Shown here: positions 36,101 to 44,490 of the stretch, one piece after another
Layout: each line of letters opens with the position of its first letter
How positions within the stretch are numbered: the stretch's first letter is position 1
Source: Ovis canadensis
Lineage: Eukaryota > Chordata > Mammalia > Artiodactyla > Bovidae
Direction of reading: 5' to 3'
DNA: 64,000 bases
Assembly (NCBI RefSeq): GCF_042477335.2
Contig: NC_091251.1
Coordinates: 87,559,501-87,623,500, forward strand
Program-made: the position numbers and the translations under genes
The notes under the pieces: model-generated
Told to the model about the DNA's origin: nothing
Database searches by the model: none
What the model saw: only the letters and a program-made list of their open reading frames with translations

Positions 36101-37727
36101 CTGATTATGATTTATCTTGTATCTATTCTTTTTACCTTCTATTCATGGAACACCCATAGTACTGTCTCAAGGACATGAGATTAGTGTCTATCTTAAATCC
36201 ACAGAATCATCTACTGAGAAGATTTATAACAAAACTTTGAGAAATTACTAACACCACTGTATAGTCTCAACCATCACCTCTTAGCAAACCTCTCTCTGCA
36301 ATGCCACTTTTCTTCAACAATTATTTTATTGCCTTTATACTGCTCCTTCAACTAAAATATAGTCAGATCACAATAAGCTGCTGAATGTGACACGTTCAGA
36401 GTCAACCTTTGGCTCCTCTACATTCCCAATGTCTGCATTAGAATAACACCAGGTTGTGAGAGATTCTATAGGTCTACAGCAGTCACATGACTTTTGGTTA
36501 AAGGTGATTACTGCATGTGGCTTCAGCTTCACACAACCATGGTTTAGAACCTACTTCTTCCTAAGTAAAACTGACCACTTTTCCCTGAAGTAACACTACA
36601 GCTTACTTCAGCATGATGCACTTCTCATTTCCCACTTATATAGTGACAACTAGAACCCCCATCTGAAAACTACGGAAGGATTCATTTCCTTGCATACAAC
36701 TTCTCTCACTCACCTACATTCACGGAAACTTATCACCTGAGACTCCAGAATTATGAGATTCGCAAACCACCCTCCGCCCCCACCACCACCTAGAACCCCA
36801 GAGCAAGGCCCCACCTCACCTTAGCGGTTAACAGGTGAGTTTACTACAACATTACAAGTAACAGAACAATCTCTTTTTCTCTCCGACCCCAAAAAGGACT
36901 AGAATTGAACGGAAATGAAAATGAAATGGAGAGTAGGAGACGTACCGCAGATTGAAACCTCGGTTGCTCTTCCTGGAATAAGAGAGAAAAAAAAAATAGA
37001 AAATATAGAAGTTATTTTTACACTTCACATTCAATAATAAGAAAGAAAATGCCGGCGTCAGAGGAAGCGGCGGGTGGGGAGTCAGCCCTACCCCCCTTCC
37101 CCATCCTACGCCCCCATCCCCCCTAGCGGGATCGGGTAGCGGGGCAGAGGGGTCTCGAGCGCCGCCCCACCTTCCGGGATCCGACCCGGGACAGAAGGGG
37201 ATCCAGAGCACTGTCTCCTCTCCTCGCACCCAGCTCATGGCATGTGGGCACTCCCAATCCCTCTCCGCCCTCCTTCATTCCCCAGGATCCGCAGGTCACG
37301 GGAGCACGGGGTCGCGCGCGGACGGGGCATGGTCCTAAGCGCAGTCCCCCTTCCCCATGATCCGGACAATGGGATCCCCGGCGCACCCCGTCCCCGTCCC
37401 TCGGATCCTGAACGGGATAGGATGGGAACGGGAGGCCGCAGCACCTTCCTCCACCGGGGGAGGTTGGGGTCCCAGAGGCCGCGTGTCTCCTCCCCACCTC
37501 CAGTCCCAGAAGGCCGCTCCGGCCAAGAGCCCGGAGCGAGCGAGCCGGGAGCGCGACGGGTCCCGGCCCAGCGGGGGAAGGGGAAGGAGGCGGCGGCTGC
37601 CCGGCCCCCTGCCGCCGTCGCCCTGCTGAGAACCCCGGCCGCTGTCCCAGCCTGACAACCCGCAAGGGAAGGAAGAAGCCCCAGGACTCACGTCGCTCTC
37701 CACCTCGATGTCATCGTTATCGCTCAT
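14967..37727 (-). CDS. MAX: MAX, bHLH-leucine-zipper dimerisation partner of MYC (five-exon gene)
   Basis: MAX is the obligate nuclear partner of MYC, MXD and MNT proteins; the dimers bind CACGTG E-boxes. Joining 37692-37727, 36946-36972, 29515-29622, 16400-16523 and 14967-15154 on the minus strand gives 160 codons plus stop, the usual long isoform; skipping exon 2 gives 151. Visible landmarks in the 160-residue numbering: acidic N-terminus with serines 2 and 11 (known CK2 sites); basic region with His28, Glu32 and Arg36, which contact the E-box; helix-loop-helix to about residue 75; leucine zipper to about residue 102; acidic Ser/Glu stretch; C-terminal R-K-K-L-R nuclear localisation signal. 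All frame joins and GT/AG borders are consistent. No stop or frameshift is seen. The start ATG at 37725-37727 is the conserved one. Confidence 0.97.
15155..16399 (-). other. MAX: MAX intron 4
   Basis: This is a 1,245-bp intron with donor GTGAGC and acceptor TTTCAG, phase 1. No repeat is recognised. Reading through the donor keeps an open frame for about 49 codons before a stop at 16251, so retention would replace the distal zipper and NLS by an unrelated tail. Confidence 0.85.
16400..16523 (-). CDS. MAX: MAX exon 4 (residues 58-98 plus one base)
   Basis: The 124-nt exon has acceptor CAACAG and donor AAG|GTGAGC. It encodes the end of the loop, helix 2 ([11 protein letters not shown]) and most of the leucine zipper ([15 protein letters not shown]), the surface that pairs with MYC, MXD and MNT zippers. 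Confidence 0.97.
16710..16850 (+). mobile_element. MIR fragment in MAX intron 3
   Basis: It shows the MIR-like series GAGTCTCAGAGAAGTTTACT, AATCACCAGCTAAAG and GTCTGGATTCAAACTCAG. Confidence 0.55.
18794..18862 (+). repeat. Tandem repeat, 3 x 23 bp
   Basis: Three head-to-tail copies of a 23-bp unit (TGTTCATACATGAAATCACG plus AGG). The first two are identical and the third differs by one base (AAG for AGG). It lies in MAX intron 3 outside recognisable transposons. Confidence 0.95.
19925..20585 (+). mobile_element. MIR SINE, split by a BovB insertion
   Basis: The left part (GATAATGGCAGCATCTGAGG to ACAACCTTC) and the right part (CTATTTTATACATGAGGAAA, CTGAGGCACAGAG, GATTTGAACCCAGGCCTC) form one MIR when the BovB fragment between them is removed. 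Confidence 0.7.
19989..20461 (-). mobile_element. BovB (RTE) 3'-end fragment with target-site duplication
   Basis: A 473-bp antisense BovB 3' end begins with CAGTTCAGTTCAG on the plus strand. It is flanked by perfect 12-bp direct repeats TTCTGATGTGTT at 19977-19988 and 20462-20473, which define the insertion. It is 5'-truncated with no functional ORF. It sits inside a MIR within MAX intron 3. Confidence 0.92.
22540..22790 (+). mobile_element. Old L1 3' part, sense
   Basis: It matches the L1M-type text: CACTAGACCCAACAACCCAA, AGGAATCTATTTTATGGAAA, CATCACTACATTATTTGTTG and AAAAACTGGAGGAAACC. Confidence 0.5.
22970..23510 (-). mobile_element. hAT-type MER element, split by a SINE
   Basis: The left part contains AGCCACTAGCCATGTGTGGC and the right part contains TTTCACTGGACACCACT. 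Both match the ends of an old nonautonomous hAT element with an A/T-rich interior. A Bov-tA SINE interrupts it at 23158-23366. Confidence 0.6.
23158..23366 (-). mobile_element. Bov-tA SINE, antisense
   Basis: It has GCCCACCAGGCTCCTCTGTC, TACTGGAGTGGGT, GATCTTCCCAACCCAGGGAC and a final GAGCCACCCAGGAAGC (tRNA-derived head). It is inserted into the hAT element in MAX intron 3. Confidence 0.85.
25718..25928 (+). mobile_element. Bov-tA SINE, sense
   Basis: It begins with CCTGGCGGCTCAGACGGTAA, contains GGTTTGATTCCTGGGTCAGG (tRNA B-box-like) and ends with GAGTCGGACACGACTGAGCG. It looks well preserved. Confidence 0.9.
26335..26540 (-). mobile_element. MIR SINE, antisense
   Basis: The series GGCAGTCCTGAGTTCTAGTC, CTTGAGCCTGCTCCCTCATC and ATACTCACCTCAGAGAACTA follows the complement of MIR. 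Confidence 0.55.
27180..27735 (+). mobile_element. L2 LINE 3' end
   Basis: The 3' L2 layout is clear: CTGGCCACCCC, CTCCACTTGCCTCCC, GGAATGCTCATCACC, CCAGACTAAGAGCTG, TGCCTAGCATCCAGCAG and a final GAGTAAATGAATG. Confidence 0.6.
27915..28070 (+). mobile_element. MER5-type hAT fragment
   Basis: It resembles MER5A: AGTGCTCTCAAACTTAAGAA, TCATCTGACTGCTAG, AATACAGATCTCCAGGAC and AGACTCAGTAGTGATTCTG. Confidence 0.5.
29515..29622 (-). CDS. MAX: MAX exon 3 (residues 22-57): basic region, helix 1 and start of loop
   Basis: The 108-nt exon is phase 0 at both ends, with acceptor TTCCAG and a strong donor AAG|GTGAGT. It encodes [15 protein letters not shown] with the DNA-contacting His28, Glu32 and Arg36, then helix 1 and the loop start. 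Reading through the donor would add only 11 codons before a stop and would lose helix 2 and the zipper. Confidence 0.98.
29623..36945 (-). other. MAX: MAX intron 2, free of ruminant SINEs and LINEs
   Basis: This is a 7,323-bp intron between the alternative exon 2 and exon 3 (donor GTACGT, acceptor TTCCAG). It is AT-rich with homopolymer A runs near 34330 and 32530. I recognise no Bov SINE or BovB in it. No additional exon could be supported. Confidence 0.8.
36946..36972 (-). CDS. MAX: MAX alternative exon 2 (27 nt, residues 13-21)
   Basis: It encodes E-E-Q-P-R-F-Q-S-A, the nine residues that separate the 160- and 151-residue isoforms. The acceptor has a long pyrimidine tract ending in CCAG; the donor is GCG|GTACGT, weaker than those of the other exons. 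Being a multiple of three, the exon can be skipped without shifting the frame. Confidence 0.97.
36973..37691 (-). other. MAX: MAX intron 1
   Basis: A 719-bp intron, mostly inside the CpG island. The donor GAC|GTGAGT is strong. The open frames of 96-180 codons on both strands here result from high GC content and are not genes. Confidence 0.9.
37692..37727 (-). CDS. MAX: MAX exon 1, coding part (residues 1-12)
   Basis: The ATG at 37725-37727 is followed by [11 protein letters not shown] and then the donor GTGAGT. The GGAAATGAG context provides a purine at -3 and G at +4, a good initiation context. Confidence 0.97.
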
Positions 37728-37826
37728 TTCCTACGGCCCAGGGAGCGGCCACTGCAGCGGCGGCGGGGAAGGGGGAGGGGTGGAGGGGAGGGGGAAGTCA
37801 CCGACAACAACAAGCCGAGTCCCCCC

Positions 37827-37911
37827 CCACACACACTCACTCACTCACTCACTCACTCGCTCTCTCACTCACACACACACACACACACGCACACACACAC
37901 ACACACACAAC
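37827..37911. repeat. Compound microsatellite (CACT)n / (CA)n upstream of the MAX ATG
   Basis: A run of about eight CACT units is followed by about 20 CA units with a few interruptions (CG, TC), and a C8 tract lies just before it. On the MAX strand it reads (TG)n(AGTG)n. It begins 100 bp upstream of the start codon, in the 5' UTR or core promoter, and is likely polymorphic. Confidence 0.95.
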
Positions 37912-37975
37912 ACGGGCGAGAACCACCTCCTCACTGCAGCACCGGATCAACGGCGGCACGCACGCCCGGTCGGCC

Positions 37976-37993
37976 CCCTGCCACGTGACAGGG
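37976..37993. promoter_or_regulatory. MAX: Near-palindromic CACGTG E-box in the MAX promoter
   Basis: CCCTGCCACGTGACAGGG is a palindrome except for one base pair, with the core CACGTG at 37982-37987. CACGTG is the site bound by MYC-MAX, MXD-MAX, USF and TFE-family factors. It lies about 250 bp upstream of the MAX start codon, so MAX dimers could act on their own promoter (inference). Confidence 0.6.
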
Positions 37994-38015
37994 CTCGTCA
38001 CGCTGGGGCCGCCGA

Positions 38016-38025
38016 GACTTGTAGT
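38016..38025 (-). promoter_or_regulatory. ACTACAAGTC motif (ZNF143/Staf-like half)
   Basis: On the minus strand ACTACAAGTC matches the first part of the ACTACAAnTCCCA motif bound by ZNF143/THAP11; the CCCAGC half is absent, so this is the weakest of the three copies. Confidence 0.35.
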
Positions 38026-38065
38026 TCTTGTCCCTTTGACTTACGGCCCAACTAAGTAAACAAAA

Positions 38066-38082
38066 ACTACAAATCCCATAAG
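38066..38082 (+). promoter_or_regulatory. ZNF143/Staf-type motif
   Basis: ACTACAAATCCCATAAG matches the ACTACAAnTCCCA core on the plus strand. It is common in CpG-island promoters, often bidirectional ones. Confidence 0.6.
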
Positions 38083-38175
38083 GAACTGCATCCAGTCTTC
38101 GCCAGCCCGGCTTGTTGACGGAGCCCAGAGCGCCTGCGTGCCCCGTGGAGGGGGCGGAGAGAGAAGCTGCGCGGT

Positions 38176-38194
38176 GCTTGCTGGGAGTCGTAGT
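38176..38194 (-). promoter_or_regulatory. ZNF143/Staf-type motif, near-consensus
   Basis: The complement of GCTTGCTGGGAGTCGTAGT is ACTACGACTCCCAGCAAGC, one base away from the full long-form motif that I recall for ZNF143. It is oriented opposite to the copy at 38066. Confidence 0.65.
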
Positions 38195-38350
38195 CCGTAG
38201 ACCGCGAGTTGTCAGGAGATTTTCCTCCCGAGGCGGCAGAGGTGGCTGCTGGGAAGACAGGACACGTGGAGGGAGCTGGGGCTCCTGGAGCCGGGCACAG
38301 GCTGAGCGCCGGGCGCCGGGCCCAGGGGACAGGGTGGAGGCTCTGGAGGA

Positions 38351-39779
38351 GTAGCCAGCTGCCTAAATAACGCTGCCTCTCCTTGGTGCGACTGGTTTTA
38401 CTCTGTCTTTGGATGACTGAGTCGCTCTGCGTTGCGCCCTGGGGCGTGACCCTCCTGCTGGGGGATGCTACAGCAGCGAATTAGGGGGCGCGGCTCCGAT
38501 TGCCCACGCAGACCCTGGGGATCTGGCATTGGGGAGGTGTCAATGGCAGGTGTTGAATGATGTCACAGACCTGGCAAAATGACCGACCACCGGCCTCGCT
38601 GAGAAACCTCTCCCAGTCACGAGAATCTAGTGTCCATTCATCCGGGACTGACCATCTTGCTCCTTACTTAAGGGTCATCCTTTCAGGCTCTTTACATGGC
38701 AATAAAAGCGCCTTCTAAATTTGTTGTAGAGTAAGAAGTTTAAGGAGTGCCCCAGTTCAGAGTACTATAATTAAGAACTGCAAAAAATACCGAAATGGGA
38801 AACTGATGCAGCTCCCTATCTAGTTAAACTCTTATTTAAATATTGTGGCATGAGGTGCGATCGTATCTATTTCACTAATATTTATTGGACATCCAACATG
38901 TGCCAGCATGGAACTGACATAATGTGTAACACTGGAACGGACCCTGTCTTTATGACGCTCACAGTTGTGGAAGCAAAAGTGAGACTGCCCTGCTGTAATT
39001 TTAACAGTGTACCTTTACAATAAATCCTTAATTTAAAAACCTTAGAATGTTTAAATTGTCGAAAGCAGTTTGGAAATAGATTTCGTAATAAAGCTGTCTT
39101 CATTGTATGTTAGGATTATTTCTACTGCAGTGTGGAAAGAAAGATTAAGTAAAAATTCTTTATGGTCTAATGTCATCAGTGGAGACAACTGGAAATTAAA
39201 ATAGGATGGTTACATTACTGCCTTGGAAATAAAAGCGTATCTAGAGGACTGTAAAAAAAAAGTGTATATTAAGTCCCACAGAAGGAAAAAATAGAAGAAG
39301 AGCAAGACACTTTCAAGCCTAAGACAGTTACCAAGCTACTCTTATGTCTGGTGTCTGAAATGAATGAAATCTTGAGTTTTCCCTATCAGTTACTGAATCT
39401 ATAATGAGAACCATTTTATTCCTGACTTTTGAATACGGAAATTTGGAAATATGTCATTTGTGACATATCTTCCCATGTAAGCACACTATCTATGCCTAAG
39501 AGATAAATGTAAACATGGTAATCTTTACATTTTTCCTTTAAATATCTGTTGTATTTGAAATCTGCACATCTTTGCAAGTAAACTTATCTTTTCTAAATAC
39601 TTTTGTCTCAGACTTCCTTTCACACCAAGTGGAGGAGATAGATGTAAACAGATCATTGTAAGAGCTGCTGGACTAGAGGGAAACAGGGAAGGCAGGTAGT
39701 TCTTGGGCGAGTTAATTGGCTGGAACCTAGGACTAATTCATGATTACAATTATTGAGTGGCAGTTATGTGCAAAGCACT
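38351..39779. other. Upstream flank of MAX, nothing recognised
   Basis: The sequence turns AT-rich beyond the island. No repeat, exon or RNA gene is recognised. A divergent noncoding transcript would run through here but cannot be shown. Confidence 0.4.
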
Positions 39780-39962
39780 ATAGACAACCCAGGCTACAAG
39801 TTAAAATCACTCGGGGTTTTACAAATTCTGATGCCTGGGCCACACTCCAAACTAATTAAGTCAGAACCTCTTGGGGGTGAGAACCAGGTAACATGGGTTT
39901 CTTAAAAAAAAAAAAAAATCTACAGGTAATTCCAGCATGCAACCAAGATGGAGGACCACTGC
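39780..39962 (+). mobile_element. MER5A-type hAT element
   Basis: It shows the MER5A order: AAAATCACTCGGGGTTTTAC, AATTCTGATGCCTGGGCCAC, AGTCAGAACCTCTTGGGGGT, GTAATTCCAGCATGCAACC and a final GGACCACTG. Confidence 0.7.
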
Positions 39963-40177
39963 TACAGAGGATACCAAGATAAGATGTTCTTCCAATGAAT
40001 CTTATACTTTATAAGAGTGAATTTTATGGTTTGTCAATAATTATAGTTCAAAAAGCAGTTATATAGAAAACAGGATAACCTTGGCTTACCTGCAATTTAA
40101 AAGCTGGAGTAAATTATGAACACAAATCATTGCAATGAAGACAATCTGAGTGTTACATTAGCTACATAGGCAGTGAG

Positions 40178-42040
40178 TGATGTAAGAGCTCAGAGGAAGG
40201 AGGAAAGAATGGAAAAGACAAGAGATCTCTTCAAGCAATTTAGAGATACCAATGAAACATTTCATGCAGAAACAGTATGGACCTAACAGAAACAGAAGAT
40301 ATTAAGAAGAAGTGGCAAGGATATACAGAAGAACTATAAAAAAAAGGTCTTCACGAACCAGATAACCATGATGGTGTGATCACTCACCTAGAGCCAGACA
40401 TCCTGTGAAGTCAAGTGGGCCTTAGGAGGCATCACTACAAACAAAGCTAGTGGAGGTGATGGAATTCTAGTTGAGTTATTTCAAATCTTAAAAGATGATG
40501 CTGTGAAAGTGCTGCACTTAATATGCCAGCAAATTTGGAAAACTCAGCAGTGGCCACAGGACTGGAAAAGGTCAGTTTCCATTCCAATCCCAAAGAAAGG
40601 CAATGCCAAAGAATGCTCAAACTACCACACCATTGCACTCATCTCACACACTAGCCAGAGAAGACAATGGCAACCCACTCCAGTACTCTTGCCTGGAAAA
40701 TCCCATGAACGGAGGAGCCAGGTAGGCTGCAGTCCATGGGGTCACTAAGAGTCGGACATGACTGAGCGACTTAGCAGCAGCAGCAGCAGCACACAGTAGC
40801 AAAGTAATACTCAAAATCCTCCAAGCCAGGCTTCAACAACACGTGAACCGTGAACTTCCAGATGTTCAAGCTGAATTTAGAAAAGGCAGAGGAACCGGAG
40901 ATCAAATTGCCAACATCTGTTGGATCATTGAAAAAGCAAGAGACTTCCAGAAAAACATCTACTTTTGCTTTATTGATTATACCACCAAAGCCTTTGATTG
41001 TGTGAATCACAAACTGTGTAATATTCTTCAAGAGATGGGAATACCAGACCACCTGACCTCCTCCTGAGAATCCTGTATGCAGGTCAAGAAGCAACAATTA
41101 GAACTGGACATGGAAAAACGGGTTGGTTCAAAACTGGGAAAGGAGTACATCAGAACTGTATATTGTTATCCTGCTTATTTAACTTGTATGCAGAATACAT
41201 CATGGGAAATGCCAGGCTGGATGAAGCAAATCAAGATTGCTAAGAGAAATATCAATAACCCCAGATATGCAGATGACACCACCCTTATGGCAGAAAGTGA
41301 AGAACAACTAAAGAGCCTCTTGATGAAGGTGAAAGAGGAGAGTGAAAAAGCTGGCTTAAAACTCAACATTCAAAAACTAAGATCATGGCATCTGGTCCTA
41401 TCACTTCATGGCAAATAGATGGGGGAAAAAAGGAAACAGTGACAGAGTTTATTTTCTTGGGCTCCAAAATCACTGCAGACAGTGACTTCGGCCATGAAAC
41501 TGAAAGATGCTTGCTCCTTGGAAGAAAAGAGATGACAAACCTAGACAGTGTATTGAAAAGCAGAGACATTACTTTGCCAACAAAAGTCAGTATAGTCAAA
41601 GCTATGGTTTTCCCAGTAGTCTTGTACAGATGTGAGAGTTGGACCCTAAAGAAGGCTGAGTGCTGAAGAATTGATGCTTTGAAACTGTGGTGCTGGAGAA
41701 GACTCTTGAGAGTCCTTTGGATAGCAAAGAGATCAAACCAGTCAATTTTAAAGAAAATGAACTCCGAATATTCATTGGAAGGACAGACGCTGAAGCTGAA
41801 GCTCCAATACTTTGGCCACCTGATGCGAAGAGTCGACTCCTTGGAAAAGACCCTGATGCTGGGAAAGACTGAAGGCAGGAGGAGAAGGGGACGACAGAGG
41901 ATGAAATGGTTGAATGGCATCATTGACTCAATAAATATGAATTTGAGCAAAGTCCAGGAGACAGTGAAGACAGGGGAGCCTGGCATGCAGTCCATGGGGT
42001 TGCAAAGAGTTGAACACAACTGAGTGACTGAACAACAACA
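40178..42040 (+). mobile_element. BovB (RTE) LINE, 5'-truncated, defective
   Basis: About 1.7 kb of BovB, from the middle of the ORF (GAAGATATTAAGAAG region) to the 3' tail (AAAGAGTTGAACACAACTGA). The reverse-transcriptase catalytic Y-A-D-D is at 41266-41277, followed by T-T-L-M-A-E-S-E-E. In-frame stops, frame changes (for example near 41064) and a SINE inserted at 40656 break the ORF, so it cannot be active. It is the longest BovB copy in the window. Confidence 0.93.
40656..40789 (+). mobile_element. Bov-A SINE inserted into BovB, with TSD
   Basis: A 134-bp SINE (GAAGACAATGGCAACCCACT to CTGAGCGACTTAGCAGC plus a GCA-repeat tail) interrupts the BovB text. It is bounded by near-identical 11-bp repeats, CACACACTAGC at 40645-40655 and CACACAGTAGC at 40790-40800. 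The SINE is therefore younger than this BovB copy. Confidence 0.9.
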
Positions 42041-42429
42041 ACTGAGATATTGTTGACCAGATAAACCTTCTTAGACTGTTAGCTCCAGGAGGGGAAGGAC
42101 TGGTTCTGCAGAGACCTGGTCAGATTTTGGTCACCATGAATCCCTAGTTGTTGGATGGAAGACTGGGCAAGTTGGAGAGGTGAGGAGGAAAGACTTTCCA
42201 GGTAGAGAGAGAATGGTGATTTTAACAGATTTCATTTTAGTAATTGATAGATTATGAAGACCTGTCAAACCCAGTTATTAAGTTTGACCTAATAGACATA
42301 AACCCTTGAACCCAATTACAGAATATGTTCTTTTCAAGCACTCACGGAGCATTTACAAAAATTCATCATGTTTTGAGCCGTGAAGCAAATAGTAACAAAT
42401 TTCAAAGGACTGCGATTTTAGCATGTTCT

Positions 42430-42655
42430 GGCTGCTGCTGCTGCTAAGTCACTTCAGTCGTGTCTGGCTCTGTGCAACCCCATAGACGGCAGCCCACCAG
42501 GCTTCCCCATCTTGCCTGGGATTCTTCCAGGCAAGAACACTGGAGTGGGTTGCCATTTCCTTCTCCAATGCATGAAAGTGAAAGGTGAAAGTGAAGTTGC
42601 TCAGTCATGTCCGACTCTTAATGACCCCATGGACTGTAGCTACCAGGCTCCTTAA
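42430..42655 (-). mobile_element. Bov-A2 SINE, antisense
   Basis: It starts with (CTG)n, then CTAAGTCACTTCAGTCGTG, a first Bov-A unit ending in CCTTCTCCAATGCATGAAAG, and a second unit starting GTTGCTCAGTCATGTCCGAC that is truncated at about 42655. The two-unit structure identifies Bov-A2. Confidence 0.88.
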
Positions 42656-42934
42656 TGCAATTAAAATAGAAATAATAACTAAAAAATCCTAGTAAGTTTT
42701 AAGTGACCGAAATGGAGGGACTTTCATGAGGATGGCACATATACAGGAAAGCACCAGACATAGGAGTGCAGAGATTTCCTCTTGTTTTCCTTTTTAGTAT
42801 TTTTCTGATGTGGATGATAATGTAAGACCCTAAGAATTCGTTTTTATCTCTGTATATGTGAGTGTCTTTGGTAAGGCACTCATCAAGACACTGACTCGGC
42901 AGCCCAGTCGCACTCCTTGCTACTTCAAGTTTGG

Positions 42935-43050
42935 TTCAGTGCTATCCACATCACCAGGGAGCTTGTTAGAAATACAGAGCCCACTCCAGACCTACCAAAT
43001 CAGATCTGAACTGTAACAGTATGCTCAGGTGGATTTACAGAGTTTCAAAC
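42935..43050 (+). mobile_element. MER5A-type hAT fragment
   Basis: It reads CACATCACCAGGGAGCTTGT, TAGAAATACAGAGCCC, CCAGACCTACCAAATCAG and GAGTTTCAAACTC, the MER5A order. Confidence 0.65.
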
Positions 43051-43181
43051 TCAATAGGGTCTGCAAAACTCTGATGAGGGGAGAAGGGGACAGCAAACTA
43101 GAGAGTAGGTCACCTCCACTTTCTCCTCAGCTCCTTTCAATTTGGCTTCCACTCCACCGCTTGACTAAAGTCACTCTTTCT

Positions 43182-43310
43182 CCTTTTTTTTTTTGGCCAC
43201 GCTGTGCTCCTTGCTGGATCTTACTTCCCCAACTGGGGATCGAGCCTGGGCCCTGGCTGTGAAAGCACTGAGTCCTAGCTATGGTACTTACTGCCGGGGA
43301 ATTCCCACCT
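43182..43310 (-). mobile_element. CHR-type tRNA-derived SINE, antisense
   Basis: It starts with a T run followed by TGGCCACGCTGTGC, then CCCCAACTGGGGATCGAGCC and GTACTTACTGCCGGGGAATT, the complement of an artiodactyl CHR SINE. Confidence 0.75.
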
Positions 43311-44490
43311 AAAAGCACTCTTTTCCAGGCTACCAGCCACCTTTTTATTGGTAAATCCTTTGAGCTGACCGTAGCCTTCTTCACTGTGGACCACCCCTAT
43401 TTCTCAAAGGCCAGGAACTCTCCGGCTTCCTCTTACCGCCTTAGCTGCTCCTTCTCTGTACCCTTTGGTTCTTCCTGCCCTTTCAGTGTTTGAGGTCCAG
43501 TGGCTCTGTGGTGGCCCCCACCTCTTCCCCTCCTACTCTCTACCTGACAGGATCCTCTGCCTCCTGAGGCTTTCATGGTTGTCTTTCTTCTCTCTGATGG
43601 CAGCCCCAAGACTTGAACTCTACGTGATTATATTCAGTTTGTTTCTCAACAGGTCTACTTGGAATCATCCACAGGCAACTCAAAACCTGAGGCTTATGAA
43701 TGAGCAAAAGTAGGCTTGGCTCAGCATTTGGAGTAAAATTCATTTATATAAAGTTGCATGTATCGGTTTGAGTATGTATGTACAGAGAAATATGTAGGAG
43801 AATATTGAGCAAAAATGTTAGTAGCATTTGCCTCTGGGAGGTGAGGTTTCCGGAGATTTTTCTTTTTCTTCCCTTTTTAAGTGAGCAGCATCATTCTCAC
43901 CCAAACAGTAGGGCTATTAAAAGACAACCGCTATCTCAGTAAGTCAGTTATCTTTCCTAAGCAGCAAACTTCTCAAGCCATCATCTCGAGGAGGAGGGCT
44001 CCTCCTTTTCCACGCTGCTTATGCTTGCTTTCTCTTTATTTGCAGGGGAGACGGAGAGTGTAGCCACAGAGATACCAGCAGGAACCAGCTGGCATACTCA
44101 AATTAGGATCACTTGAGGGGTTATTAATAACAAAGTTGCTTACAAATATGTGGGCAGGGTGTAAAGAAACTGCAAGGAATCGCACAATACCGTGGGGACT
44201 CTGTGCCCACTGCCCGGCCTGCAGGGGCGAGGGAAGGAGTGGTTATTGGAGCTGGGACAAGGGCTGCATGCAGAGGGCCCTCTGACAGGAGCTCAGAGCT
44301 GGGGCCCAGGACAATCTGATGTGGCGGGCCAAAAGGAAGATGACGCAGTGCAGCAAAGCACCCTTGCCTCCTTTTCTCACCTTTTCAGAGAGCGTGGAAG
44401 AATTGCAATCCTTGTCTGTTTTCTGCCCTCCAGCCAGTTTGATCTAGGAATGGTATATCTTCACTCTCTTCGTTAAACCTTTCTATCTCT
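43311..44490. other. Intergenic, nothing recognised
   Basis: No gene is seen. A weak MER5-like trace (AATTAGGATCACTTGAGGGG near 44100) and a possible diverged L1 tail near 43740-43880 are the only hints of repeats. Confidence 0.35.

Larger units (their letters stand above)
37050..38350. promoter_or_regulatory. MAX: CpG-island promoter of MAX (TATA-less)
   Basis: GC and CpG density rise sharply here compared with the AT-rich flanks. The island spans MAX intron 1, exon 1 and about 600 bp upstream. No TATA box is apparent. Motifs listed separately lie at 37976-38194. The exact transcription start cannot be set from sequence; a divergent plus-strand noncoding transcript from the same island is plausible. 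Confidence 0.85.

Noticed and set aside
37123-37665. Long frames (up to 180 codons) on both strands near the MAX promoter
   Set aside because: They lie in the CpG island and intron 1, where high GC removes stop codons; no domain and no initiation context supports them.
38112-38354. 80-codon plus-strand frame just upstream of MAX
   Set aside because: Arg/Gly-rich translation typical of CpG-island DNA; no conserved domain. A divergent noncoding RNA is more likely than a protein.
41363-42019. 218-codon minus-strand frame
   Set aside because: It is the antisense of the BovB reverse-transcriptase ORF, which is frequently open in copies of this element.
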